Below, one piece after another: positions 1-8,321 of a stretch of DNA of 49,795 nucleotides (positions are counted from its first letter, which is position 1; each line of letters opens with the position of its first letter). Origin of the DNA: Nannocystis pusilla (lineage in GTDB: Bacteria > Myxococcota_A > Polyangia > Nannocystales > Nannocystaceae). The DNA lies in NCBI RefSeq assembly GCF_020073745.1, contig NZ_JAIRAU010000053.1:1-49795 (forward strand), read 5' to 3'. Position numbers and translations under genes: made by a program. Under the pieces are notes generated by a model that was not told the origin of the DNA, made no database searches, and worked only from the letters and a program-made list of their open reading frames with translations.

Positions 1-1
1 G

Positions 2-322
2 GCATCGTCGCCGGCGCCCGCCGAGAGCGAGGGCGCCGGGTTCGCCGCCCCGCCGCCCGCCGACGAGCAGCCGCGCGGCGCCTCCTCGACCGAGGTCCCG
101 CCCGAGCTGGCCGAGCGGATCAAGGCGAAGTTCGGCGAGAACTGCCGCTACGAGCGCGCCTGCGGCGACCTCGTCGGCGTCGACTGCAACGCCGCCGTCG
201 ACGGCCCCTATCACTACGTGCGCCGCGACTCGCTCGAGGTCGTCAGCCGCTGCGGCGGCGCCTGCATGGGCGGCGCCTGCACCGACTGCCCGCCCGAGGC
301 ATGGACCTGCCCGACCTACTGA
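2..322 (+). CDS. C-terminal part of a Cys-rich secreted or lipoprotein
   Basis: An open frame enters from the left edge and stops at TGA 320-322. The visible 106 residues start with an Ala/Pro/Glu-rich linker, followed by a compact domain with eight cysteines, including CGGACMGGAC and ending CPPEAWTCPTY. The linker-plus-Cys layout is typical of exported lipoproteins in this group, but the N-terminus that would show a signal peptide lies outside the window. I do not recognise the family. A 14-bp repeat array begins about 20 bp after the stop. Confidence 0.6.
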   Translation, partial: ASSPAPAESEGAGFAAPPPADEQPRGASSTEVPPELAERIKAKFGENCRYERACGDLVGVDCNAAVDGPYHYVRRDSLEVVSRCGGACMGGACTDCPPEAWTCPTY

Positions 323-343
323 GCCGGCCCGGACCCCTTTCGG

Positions 344-441
344 ACCTGCCCGTTCGGACCTGCCCCTTCGGACCTGTCTTTGGCATCCTGTCCGTAGTGA
401 CCTGTCCTCCCGACCCTGCTTGTTGACACCTGTCCTTTCGC
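344..441. repeat. 14-bp palindromic repeat array, seven units (CCTG subtype)
   Basis: Seven consecutive 14-bp units start at 344, 358, 372, 386, 400, 414 and 428. Each begins with a variant of (A/T/C)CCTG(T/C)CC and ends in variable bases, the first two in TTCGG. The core is GGACCTGTCC rather than the GGACATGTCC of most other arrays in the window. It lies between the stop at 322 and the chimeric frame that begins downstream. Confidence 0.85.
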
Positions 442-534
442 ACCGGAGCTATCGACCATGTTCGTCCTGCCCCTCGCCGAGCGCGTGATCCGGCGGCGCC
501 TCGTCTCAGCCTGATCGGCGGGCACCCCTACCTC

Positions 535-2787
535 GTGCGCCTGGCCATGCACCGGGCCAACCTCGCCGGCGGACTGTCGGCGCGCGAGCTGCTGGCCGAG
601 CCGTCGAACCTGTTCGACGACTTGGCGAGCACGCGGGTGATCCTCGCGCTCGACCGCGTCGACGCGGTGTGGGGCCTGCCCTTCAAGGACGACTGGTTCG
701 GCATGCTGCGCGCCTGGGCCGAGGACCCGCGGCTCGAGCGGCTGCGCCTGGTGCTGGGCATCAGCACCACGCCGCGGCGGCGCGCCGACGACAACGCCGA
801 CGCCTTCCCCGGTTCGGCCGAAAAAGAGTCGATGACCGCGTGCATGGAGGACGCCGACGGCGACGGCTGGGGCGACAGCGACCCGCCCGAGGGCGTCGAG
901 CCGGGCACCGACTGCGCCGACGACAACGCCAACGCGTACCCCGGCGCTGCAGAGCATGAGTCGATGACGGCCTGTATGGAGGACGCCGACGAGGACGGCT
1001 GGGGCGACGACATGCCGCCCGAGGGCGTCGAGCCCGGCACCGACTGCAACGACGACAACAGCACGATCTTCCCCGGCGCGGCCAAGGACCTGCCGCCCGA
1101 CCAGTGCACGCAGGACTCCGACGGCGACGGCCACGGCGACAGCATGCCCGACGATCCGGACGTCCCGCCGGGCGACGACTGCGCCGACGACGACGTGAAC
1201 ACCTTCCCCGGCGCCGCGCCCAACGACAGCGCCGAGGCGTGCATGACCGACGCCGACGGCGACGACTGGGGCGACGACACGCCCTCGGTGCCCGAGGCGC
1301 TGCCCGGCACCGACTGCGCCGACGACAACCCGAACGCGTTCCCCGGCGCGGCCGAGAACGAGTCCGAGGCCGCGTGCATGGAGGACGAGGACGGCGACGG
1401 CTGGGGCGACGACATGCCGCCCGAGGGCGTCACGCCCGGCACCGACTGCGACGACACCGACGCGGCCACCGGCCCCGGCGTGGCCGAGAACGAGGTCGAC
1501 CCGAACGTGTGCCAGACCGACGCCGACGGCGACGGCTGGGCCGACCCGGACCCCGACGACGACGGCGCGGTGCCCGGCACCGACTGCGACGACAACGACG
1601 CCAACACCTTCCCCGGCGCCGCGCCCAACGACGACCCGACGGCGTGCATGACCGACGCCGACGGCGACGACTGGGGCGACATGATGCCCGAGCCCGGCGT
1701 CACGCCCGGCACCGACTGCACCGACCGCGACCCGGACGTCCACGAGAACTGCGCGCGCTGCAACCCGAACGAGGTCAAGTGCGTCGACAAGGACCTCCAC
1801 ACCTGCAACGACCAGGGCAACGCCGAGGACGTCGTCACCTGCGAGCACGGCTGCGACGACGACGGCCTCAAGTGCTGGGATCCGCTCTCGGTCGAGGCCG
1901 GCATGAGCATCTGCATCGACCCCAACATGCCGGCCCAGCTCAACGCGATCGCCATGGGCGGCGACGGCAACTACAACTACAGCTGGGACCCGCCCGAGAC
2001 CCTCGACAACGCCGCGATCGCCAACCCGGTGGCGACGCCCCTCGGTCCGACGACCTACACCATCGACGTCAGCGACGGCGAGGGCAACACGGCCTCGGAC
2101 AGCGTCACGGTCTACCTCAAGAACCAGACGCTGCAGCTCGACCCCGACATCTGCGAGACCTACGACTTCCCGGGCGCCGGCGAGAACGCCGACCCGGCGA
2201 CCCAGTGGGTGTGGAACGACCAGACCCAGACGCTGTGCCAGACGATCAACGGCAAGAGCGCGGCGCTGTTCTGCGGCTGGGACCTCGACAACGCCACCAT
2301 CACCGGCGAGTTCCAGGTCACCGACGACACCAACGACGACGACTGGATCGGCTTCATGTGGGGCATCCAGGACACCGACCACTACTACCTGTTCTCGTGG
2401 AAGCGGATCGGCCAGAACTTCGCCAACTGCGGCGGCCAGCTGCCCGCCGGCATGCAGGTCAAGGTCATCGACGTCGCCGACCCGAACGCCGCCCCCCAGA
2501 CCTGCGCCGACCGGCTCCAGCCGGCCGACACCGCCAACTCGAAGCTGCTCGTCCCCGTCGGCGAGTTCACCACGATGGGCTGGACCGAGGCCACCGAGTA
2601 CACCTTCGAGCTGACCCACAAGGCCGACGGCGAGATGACGATCATCGTCCGCCTCAAGGCCAACAACAACGTCGTGGCCATGAAGACCTTCATGGACACG
2701 ACCTACGCCAACGGCAAGTTCGGCATGTACACCAAGTCGCAGGTCAACGCCTGCTTCTCGAACTTCGTCGCCAGCTGCGTGCCCTGA
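535..2787 (+). CDS. MopE-like Asp-rich repeat protein with thrombospondin-C-like domain, N-terminus replaced by AAA-domain debris
   Basis: This is a 750-residue frame from GTG 535. The frame is open back to 427 and has no convincing start. Residues 1-82 resemble fragments of an AAA-like (AAA_35 type) NTPase in the wrong order: the GGHPYLVR segment, normally C-terminal, comes before the Walker-B-like segment ALDRVDAVWG. Residues about 83-400 are seven to eight repeats of about 45 residues with DADGDGWGD and PGTDCDDN motifs, as in MopE-type metal-binding motifs. A Cys-rich knot follows (about 400-440), then a PKD/Ig-like segment (about 445-525), then a C-terminal domain with DDDWIGFMWG and YLFSWKR that resembles the thrombospondin C-terminal lectin fold. 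It is probably a secreted Ca-binding surface protein. The native signal peptide is missing, so expression is doubtful. Confidence 0.7.
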   Translation: MRLAMHRANLAGGLSARELLAEPSNLFDDLASTRVILALDRVDAVWGLPFKDDWFGMLRAWAEDPRLERLRLVLGISTTPRRRADDNADAFPGSAEKESMTACMEDADGDGWGDSDPPEGVEPGTDCADDNANAYPGAAEHESMTACMEDADEDGWGDDMPPEGVEPGTDCNDDNSTIFPGAAKDLPPDQCTQDSDGDGHGDSMPDDPDVPPGDDCADDDVNTFPGAAPNDSAEACMTDADGDDWGDDTPSVPEALPGTDCADDNPNAFPGAAENESEAACMEDEDGDGWGDDMPPEGVTPGTDCDDTDAATGPGVAENEVDPNVCQTDADGDGWADPDPDDDGAVPGTDCDDNDANTFPGAAPNDDPTACMTDADGDDWGDMMPEPGVTPGTDCTDRDPDVHENCARCNPNEVKCVDKDLHTCNDQGNAEDVVTCEHGCDDDGLKCWDPLSVEAGMSICIDPNMPAQLNAIAMGGDGNYNYSWDPPETLDNAAIANPVATPLGPTTYTIDVSDGEGNTASDSVTVYLKNQTLQLDPDICETYDFPGAGENADPATQWVWNDQTQTLCQTINGKSAALFCGWDLDNATITGEFQVTDDTNDDDWIGFMWGIQDTDHYYLFSWKRIGQNFANCGGQLPAGMQVKVIDVADPNAAPQTCADRLQPADTANSKLLVPVGEFTTMGWTEATEYTFELTHKADGEMTIIVRLKANNNVVAMKTFMDTTYANGKFGMYTKSQVNACFSNFVASCVP

Positions 2788-2863
2788 GCGCCGCGCGGAT
2801 CGACGACGAACGAGGCCGCCGCGCCCCCGGCGCGGCGGCCTCGCCGCTTTGATTCACCGTCTG

Positions 2864-2900
2864 GATGTCCCACAGGACATGTCCTCTGCGACATGCTTCC
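2864..2900. repeat. 14-bp palindromic repeat array, three units
   Basis: ATG triplets lie at 2865, 2879 and 2893, exactly 14 bp apart, in the pattern ATGTCC-N4-GGAC. The array lies between the MopE-like stop (2787) and the end of the minus-strand Hsp20 fragment (3012), a convergent gap. Confidence 0.85.
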
Positions 2901-3011
2901 AGAGCGAACCGAGGCGCGCGGGCCAGAGCCCGCGCGCCTCGCAGTGATGCGCCTCGTTACGTAGCACCTCCTTTCGCTCGCGGACGCGCTCTCGGAGGGA
3001 AGGGGCGCGGC

Positions 3012-3299
3012 TCAGGCCGACTTGACCGCGATCTGGCGCGGGCGGACGCGGCTGGCCTTGGGCAGGGTGAGCTCGAGCACCCCGGCCTGCAGCTTGGCGT
3101 CGATCTTCGAGGCGTCGACGGTCTCGGGGATCGAGAACCGGCGGACGTAGTCGGCGGCCGAGAATTCGGCGCCGAGGACCTCGCCCTGGCCGACATCGTT
3201 GCGAGTCGCGTGGATGGTCAGCTCGCCGTCTTCGAAGCGGATCTGCACGTCGTCGGTCTTCACCCCCGGCAGGTCGGCGAGCACCAGGTACTGGCGCGG
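3012..3299 (-). pseudogene. Hsp20 (alpha-crystallin) fragment, C-terminal two thirds of copy B
   Basis: The minus-strand frame reads YLVLADLPGVK, then the alpha-crystallin core and IDAKLQAGVLELTLPK, and ends at 3012. Small heat-shock proteins normally carry an N-terminal arm before this point. Here the arm is absent and the upstream minus-strand sequence switches frame into a piece of a different Hsp20 (3300-3392). The missing N-terminus, ending VDIYENQ, lies on the opposite strand at 3590-3708. An internal ATG at 3284 could still start a 90-residue core. Confidence 0.75.
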
Positions 3300-3392
3300 C
3301 CGCCTTGCGCTCGCCGCTGATCGTCAGGCTGTCCTGCGTCGCGGACAGCTGCAGCTCGCTGTCGGCCAGGCCCGGCACCTCGGCGCCGCGAG
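3300..3392 (-). pseudogene. Hsp20 fragment, middle segment of copy A
   Basis: The minus strand encodes AEVPGLADSELQ followed by LSATQDSLTISGERK, the beta-strand segment that in class A Hsp20 proteins precedes the RRERGDLRFSRSF segment. That continuation is found on the plus strand from 3384. The fragment abuts the copy-B C-terminal piece out of frame. It has no start of its own and is likely non-functional. Confidence 0.7.
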
Positions 3393-3545
3393 CGCGGCGA
3401 CCTCCGCTTCTCGCGCAGCTTCGCCCTGCCGGCCCGGATCGACGTCGACAAGGTCACGGCCGAGCTCAAGAACGGGCTCCTGATCGTGACGATGCCGAAG
3501 CACCCCGAGTCGCAGCCGAAGCAGATCACGGTCAAGGCGGCCTGA
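3384..3545 (+). pseudogene. Hsp20 fragment, C-terminal segment of copy A
   Basis: The plus-strand frame begins RRERGDLRFSRSF, continues through the conserved AELKNGLL motif and ends at TGA 3543-3545. It completes the alpha-crystallin domain whose middle part is on the minus strand just to its left. There is no start codon with an N-terminal arm, so the segment has been separated from its own 5' part by a rearrangement or an assembly fault. Confidence 0.75.
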
Positions 3546-3589
3546 GCGCGCGCGACCCACGAGATCACCCGAGAGGAGAACTTTCAGCC

Positions 3590-3708
3590 ATGTCCCAAGA
3601 GACCACTCAAGTGACCCAGTCGAAGCCGACCGCGCCGACGGCCGAGAGCACCCGCGGCCGCCCCGTCGTGGCCCCGCCGGTCGACATCTACGAGAACCAG
3701 GAGCCGGC
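3590..3708 (+). pseudogene. Hsp20 N-terminal arm of copy B, truncated
   Basis: The ATG at 3590 has a good ribosome-binding site (GAGAGGAGA about 10 bp upstream) and encodes MSQETTQVTQSKP leading to APPVDIYENQ, the usual lead-in to an Hsp20 core. After about 39 residues the sequence turns into the reverse complement of the neighbouring TonB-like gene. The 45-bp gap from the copy-A stop shows that A and B were once a tandem pair in the same direction. Confidence 0.7.
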
Positions 3709-3709
3709 G

Positions 3710-4289
3710 CCGGCACCACGAGCACACTCGCGCCCGACACCGGCACGCGCTGACCCGCCTCGAGCAGCACGCCGCGCAGCCGGACCGGACCTGTCTCTTG
3801 GGTCTGGGGAGCGGGTTCGCTCGCGTCGGAGTCGGGCTCGCCCGCGTCGACGTCCGGCGGCGGCTGCGGCTGTTCCGGCGGCAACGGCGGCGGCGCGGCG
3901 ATGTCGATGCCGACCTTGAGAACGACCTCGATCGGGCGGCCCTTGTAGAGCCCGGGCGTATAGCGAAGTTGAGCGACGGCCGACTTGGCGAGCGCGTCGA
4001 GCTCGGGGTGCACGCTCTGCACGACCTCGAGCTCCTTGGGGACGCCGTCGACGCCGACGACCAGCTTGACGACGACCTGGCCCTGCGGCGGCGTCGGCAA
4101 CCGGCGCAGATCTTCGGGGTACTCGAGCTCGACGCTGTTCTGCAGCGCCGGCTGGACCAGATCGGCCGGGTCCTGCGCGCGCGCGGAACCGCCGAGCAGC
4201 GCGGTCGCGAGGGTCAGCACCGCGCCCAGTCCCCGCAGGCCGGCGGGGCCGATCCGATGGCAGGCGAGGCGGCGGGGTCGCGGGCGCAA
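3710..4289 (-). pseudogene. Truncated TonB-C / carboxypeptidase-regulatory domain protein (N-terminal part of a TonB-dependent receptor)
   Basis: The frame begins near 4289 (TTG; no ATG is available) with an Arg-rich start and a hydrophobic signal segment ending SARAQ. A TonB C-terminal-like domain follows (EYPEDLRRLP, then VVKLVVGVDG and VVLKVGIDI), then a Pro-rich stretch, then the beginning of a carboxypeptidase-regulatory-like domain (GVLLEAGQRVPVSGASV). In myxobacteria this order usually precedes an outer-membrane TonB receptor barrel. Here coding similarity stops at about 3710, where Hsp20 sequence begins, so the barrel is missing. The protein is probably not functional. Confidence 0.65.
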
Positions 4290-4494
4290 GCGGCGAGAGC
4301 ATGCTCCAAGCGCGGCGCCCCTGGCTAGTGCCGCCGAAGCCGGGGCGCGGACCCGGACCTGCGCCGGCCGGGAAGCCAGGACCGCTCCTCCTGCGTAATG
4401 TCTCGTCTCCGGGCTTGTCTCGGCGGCCTACCGGACAATCATTCCTGGGGGCGTCCCGAAAGGCGTTTCGGCGCGGCAAGGCCGCTGTCCCCCG

Positions 4495-6252
4495 GTGGTA
4501 CACTCGAAACAACTCCACGCGGCCTCGCCGCTCGGCGACCGCCTCGTCACCGTCGGCGAGGCCGGCGACGCGCGCGTGTGGAGCACCGCCGGCGCGGCGA
4601 TCGCGACCCTCGAGCACGGAGAACCTGTCCTCGGGGCCAGCTACTCGGCGAGCGGCACCCGGATCCTCACCTGGAGCCCGTCGCGCGCGTCGCTGTGGAA
4701 CCAGGCGGGCAAGCTGCTGGCGACCATGAGCGACCCGCGCGAGCTGCTCAAGCAGGCCGGCTTCTCGCCCGACGAGCGCCGCATCGCCACCGTGACCGCC
4801 GGCACCGACGCCGGCACCGCGGTCAAGCTGTGGGACGTGGTCAAGGCCGAGGCGGCCGGCGCCGGCAAGGCCGAGGTCGCGGCCACTCTCGGCGGTCACA
4901 CGGGACAGGTCCTTTCGGTCAGGTTCTCGCTCGACGGCTCGCGCCTGCTCACCACCAGCGAGGACAACACCGCGCGGCTGTGGAACAGCGCCAGCGGCCA
5001 GCCGATCGCCACCCTCGAGGGTCACACCGCCCCGGTGCTGGCCGCCGAGTTCTCGCCCGACGGCGCCCGGATCCTCACCGTCGGCGGCGACAACACCGCG
5101 CGGATCTGGGACGGCTCGCTCAACAACGCCGTGCCGACCCTCAAGGGCCACGGCGCCTCGGTGCGGCTGGCCCGCTTCTCGCCCGACGGCAGCCGGATCG
5201 TCACCACCAGCGACGACAAGACCGCGCGGCTGTGGGACGTCGTCAGCACCCGCAACATCCGCACGCTCGAGGGCCACGCCGGCCCGGTGGTCGCGGCGGT
5301 GTTCGCCGGCGACGGCAGCGGGCGGCTGCTCACCTGGGCCGAGGAGGACTCCAACCTGCGGCTGTGGGACGCCAGCACCGGCGACGAGGTCGCCGTCCTC
5401 GGTCACGCGGGACATGTCCTCGGGGCCAGCTTCTCGCGCGACGGCTCGCGCATCATCTCGGCCGGCGCCGACGACACCCTGCGCCAGTGGGACGCCACCA
5501 CCGGCGCGGTCGTCGGCGAGCCGTGGCAGGGCACGCGCGGCCAGCAGGCGATCGCCGGCTTCGCCCCCGGCGGGCGCTACGTCGTCCTCGCCAGCCGCGA
5601 CAGCAACACCGCCCAGCTGATCGACGCCGAGTCGCTGCGCTTCATCACCGACCTCGTCGGTCACAGCGCGCCGGTCGAGGGCGCCGTGTTCTCGCCCGAC
5701 GGCGAGACCGTCGTCACCATCAGCGCCGACCACACCGCCAAGCTGTGGGTCGCCCGCTACGGCAGCGAGATCGCCACCCTCGACCCCGCGGCCGGCGCGA
5801 TCGCCTCGGCCGCCTTCTCGCGCGACGGCGGCCGCCTCGTCCTCGCCACCGCGCGCGACGCCTGGGTGTGGTCGCTGTCGGGCCCCGACGACCGCCCGCA
5901 CGTGCTGGCCGCCCTGCTCGGCCACTCCGCCTCGCTGCTGTACGCCACCTTCGACGGCGACGGCCGGCGGATCGTCACCGCCTCGTCCGACAACACGGCC
6001 AAGCTGTGGGACGCCCCGACCGACTCGTCGAACTACGACCTGCTGGCGACCCTCCACGGCCACGCCGCCGCGGTCAACCACGCCGAGTTCTCGCCCGACG
6101 GCCGCCTGATCGTCACCGCCGGCCGCGACGGCCGGATCAAGCTGTACCCGACCTCGGTGGCGGACCTGCTGCGCAAGGCCTGCGAGGAGCTCGCCCCTCA
6201 CCGCGACGACTTCGAGCAGGTCGAGGCCGACTGCCGGCTCGCCGGCGGCTGA
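4495..6252 (+). CDS. WD40-repeat protein, likely N-terminally truncated
   Basis: 585 residues from GTG 4495. About 13 WD40 units can be counted from their LWD-type endings (RVWST, KLWDV, RLWNS, RIWDG, RLWDV, RLWDA, RQWDA, KLWDA and others), most with an upstream GH and FSPDG turn, so the chain could form nearly two seven-bladed propellers. The C-terminal tail (DLLRKACEEL, then a Cys near the end) is typical of large bacterial WD40 proteins that carry an N-terminal kinase or NTPase. Here translation begins inside the first blade and no such domain precedes it. Two blades carry repeat-like DNA (around 4897-4922 and 5408-5430). No promoter is evident upstream. Confidence 0.75.
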   Translation: MVHSKQLHAASPLGDRLVTVGEAGDARVWSTAGAAIATLEHGEPVLGASYSASGTRILTWSPSRASLWNQAGKLLATMSDPRELLKQAGFSPDERRIATVTAGTDAGTAVKLWDVVKAEAAGAGKAEVAATLGGHTGQVLSVRFSLDGSRLLTTSEDNTARLWNSASGQPIATLEGHTAPVLAAEFSPDGARILTVGGDNTARIWDGSLNNAVPTLKGHGASVRLARFSPDGSRIVTTSDDKTARLWDVVSTRNIRTLEGHAGPVVAAVFAGDGSGRLLTWAEEDSNLRLWDASTGDEVAVLGHAGHVLGASFSRDGSRIISAGADDTLRQWDATTGAVVGEPWQGTRGQQAIAGFAPGGRYVVLASRDSNTAQLIDAESLRFITDLVGHSAPVEGAVFSPDGETVVTISADHTAKLWVARYGSEIATLDPAAGAIASAAFSRDGGRLVLATARDAWVWSLSGPDDRPHVLAALLGHSASLLYATFDGDGRRIVTASSDNTAKLWDAPTDSSNYDLLATLHGHAAAVNHAEFSPDGRLIVTAGRDGRIKLYPTSVADLLRKACEELAPHRDDFEQVEADCRLAGG

Positions 6253-6262
6253 GTGTGCGCGA

Positions 6263-6323
6263 GGACATGTCCATTGAGACATGTCCTGTCGGCGCTCCTC
6301 CAACATGTCCCTCGGGACAGCCG
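6263..6323. repeat. 14-bp palindromic repeat array after the WD40 gene
   Basis: It begins 11 bp after the stop. GGACATGTCC is followed 14 bp later by GACATGTCC, and about 23 bp further on by the hairpin ATGTCC-CTCG-GGACA. It sits at a gene 3' end like most arrays in this window. Confidence 0.8.
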
Positions 6324-6530
6324 ATCGAGCGCCAGACCGCCGCGCTGGACCCCCTCGCGCGCCGCGCTCGCGGCGACGACGACATCGCCGCCATGCGAGC
6401 TCGCCGACCGCCGGGGTCGACGACGACGCGAATCAGGACTCGCCCGCCCCCGCCGACCCGGTTAGCCCGTGGGCGCCGCGCCCGGCGCGGAGGTGGCGTC
6501 AGCGCCCGTCTTGGGCTATCCCGAGGGCCC

Positions 6531-8270
6531 ATGCGCCGCCGCCCGCTCGCCCTCGCCGCCCTCGCCCTGACGCTCGCCGGCGGCTGCCTGAAGATCCCGA
6601 CCGACGAGAGCAAGTCCCCGGAGACAGGTTCCGAAGGACAGGCGGACCTCGTGTCGTGGCCCGGCGCCGCCGTCGACAAGCTCTACAAGGAGGGCGAGGT
6701 CCGGGCCTACACGATGATGCAGTCGGGCAAGCCGATCGGCACCTCGTGGGGCCGCTACGAGGGCCCGGTCGCCGGCGAGCCCGGCCACTTCCGCTTCGCC
6801 ACCCGCATCGAGCTGCGCCCGCCCGGGCGCGACGGCAAGCCGGCCGAGCCGCTGCGCAGCTCCGGCGAGATCGTCGTCGACGCCCGCGGCGACCTCGTCC
6901 GCGGCTTCGAGCGCAGCAACGCCGCCGAGCTGCGGTTCGAGCGCAAGGGCGACGCGCTGCACTTCACCTCCGGCCGGGAGCGCGACGAGATCACCTACCG
7001 CAACGGCGACGCGTTCATGGCCTTCTCGGCGATCCTCCACGAGGAGCTGATGTTCGGCCTGCGCCGCCTCGTCCCCGGCGAGCTGAGCTGGCGCCTCGTC
7101 AGCCTGTCGGGCTCGATGCCGACCGAGTGGACCGCGACGCTGACGGTCCCCGACCCGCAGTCGCCCGGGCAGGCCACCGTCAAGACCAACCTCGGCGAGA
7201 CGATCCAGCTGCGCGACGGCCGGATCGAGAAGGTCCAGATCGAGGCCGACGACGTCGAGATCCAGGCCCCGGTCCAGCCGCCGCCGTGGCCCGAGTGGCA
7301 GATCGAGGGGCCACCTGTCCTTTCGTACAGCCCGCCCCCCGGCGCCAAGTTCACCCGCCGCGAGGTCGAGCTGCCCGGAAGGCCAGGCGAGCCCGCGCTC
7401 GCCGGCGAGGTGCTGCTGCCGCCCGGCAAGGGCCCGTTCCCCGGCGCGCTGCTGCTGCCCGGCACCGGCCAGCAGGACCGCTTCGGCTTCGCCGGCCCGC
7501 CCCCGGTCGACCTCGGCAGCCACAGCATCTCCGACGCGATCGCCGAGGCCGGCTTCGCGGTCCTGCGCTTCGACGAGCGCGGCTACGGCAGCAGCGCCGA
7601 GGGCCCGATCTCCTACCTCGGCCAGCTGGAAGACGCCCGCCGCGCCCTGCGGACCCTGCTCGTCCAGGACGAGGTCGACCCCGACCGCATCGTCCTCGTC
7701 GGCCACGGCGAGGGCGGCTGGAAGGCCCTTCAGCTGGCCGCCGAGGACCCGAGCGTGAAGGCCGTGGCCCTGCTCGCCGCGCCCGGCCGCCCCTACGAGC
7801 AGATCCTGCGCTCCCAGAGCGAGGCGGCCCTGCAGGCCGTGCCGCCGCAGCTCCGCGACGACGCCCGCAAGTCCCAGGAGAAGACGCTGCAGGCGCTCAA
7901 GACCGGCCACGGAGTGCCGCCCGAGCTCGCCGCCCAGGCGCTGTGGATCAAGGAGATCCTGCAAGTCTCGCCCGAGGCGCTGGTCGCCGGCGGCAACGCG
8001 CCGCTGTGGATCGCCCAGGGCGACAAGGACTTCGAGGTCGACCCGCGCCGCGACCCCCAGGAGCTGCTGAAGCTGGCCAAGCGGCGCAAGCGCAAGGCCG
8101 AGCTGCACCCGTTCCCCGACCTCGACCACTTGTTCAAACCCGAGCCGAACGACTCCAACCCGTCGCGCTACCTCGACGCTGCCCGCACCGTCGACCACGC
8201 CTTCCTCGGCCAGCTCACGACCTGGCTCCTGGGTCAGGTCAACGCCCCCGCCAAGCCGCGCGGCAAATAA
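6531..8270 (+). CDS. Lipoprotein alpha/beta hydrolase without the nucleophile serine
   Basis: 579 residues from ATG 6531. The N-terminus is a signal peptide ending at lipobox AGGC. A beta-rich domain spans about residues 40-270, then an alpha/beta-hydrolase domain: LLLPGTG (oxyanion region), FDERGYGSS, the elbow VGHGEGG at about 390-396, then FEVDP and PDLDHLF as candidate acid and histidine. In this family the elbow is G-x-S-x-G, for example GHSEGG. Here position 393 is Gly (GGC, one base from AGC), so ordinary serine hydrolysis is not expected. Residues just after the lipidated Cys (SKSPETGSEGQ) are encoded by a repeat-like element. It could be a binding protein or an inactivated esterase. 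Confidence 0.85.
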   Translation: MRRRPLALAALALTLAGGCLKIPTDESKSPETGSEGQADLVSWPGAAVDKLYKEGEVRAYTMMQSGKPIGTSWGRYEGPVAGEPGHFRFATRIELRPPGRDGKPAEPLRSSGEIVVDARGDLVRGFERSNAAELRFERKGDALHFTSGRERDEITYRNGDAFMAFSAILHEELMFGLRRLVPGELSWRLVSLSGSMPTEWTATLTVPDPQSPGQATVKTNLGETIQLRDGRIEKVQIEADDVEIQAPVQPPPWPEWQIEGPPVLSYSPPPGAKFTRREVELPGRPGEPALAGEVLLPPGKGPFPGALLLPGTGQQDRFGFAGPPPVDLGSHSISDAIAEAGFAVLRFDERGYGSSAEGPISYLGQLEDARRALRTLLVQDEVDPDRIVLVGHGEGGWKALQLAAEDPSVKAVALLAAPGRPYEQILRSQSEAALQAVPPQLRDDARKSQEKTLQALKTGHGVPPELAAQALWIKEILQVSPEALVAGGNAPLWIAQGDKDFEVDPRRDPQELLKLAKRRKRKAELHPFPDLDHLFKPEPNDSNPSRYLDAARTVDHAFLGQLTTWLLGQVNAPAKPRGK

Positions 8271-8321
8271 GATGTCCCGAGGGGCATGTCACGAGCGACA
8301 TGCCCCGGCGGACATGCCCTA
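8271..8321. repeat. Four-unit 14-bp array filling the gap between convergent genes
   Basis: ATG triplets lie at 8272, 8286, 8300 and 8314, exactly 14 bp apart. The array starts on the base after the hydrolase TAA (8268-8270) and runs into the mtnA TAG (minus strand, 8319-8321). Nothing else lies between the two stops, which suggests a bidirectional terminator or mRNA-end structure. No U-tract is present. Confidence 0.9.

Noticed and set aside
3324..4289. A single 321-residue TonB-type gene ending at 3324
   Set aside because: The frame stays open after about 3710, but its product there is the reverse translation of Hsp20 sequence, so the similarity ends at the rearrangement junction.
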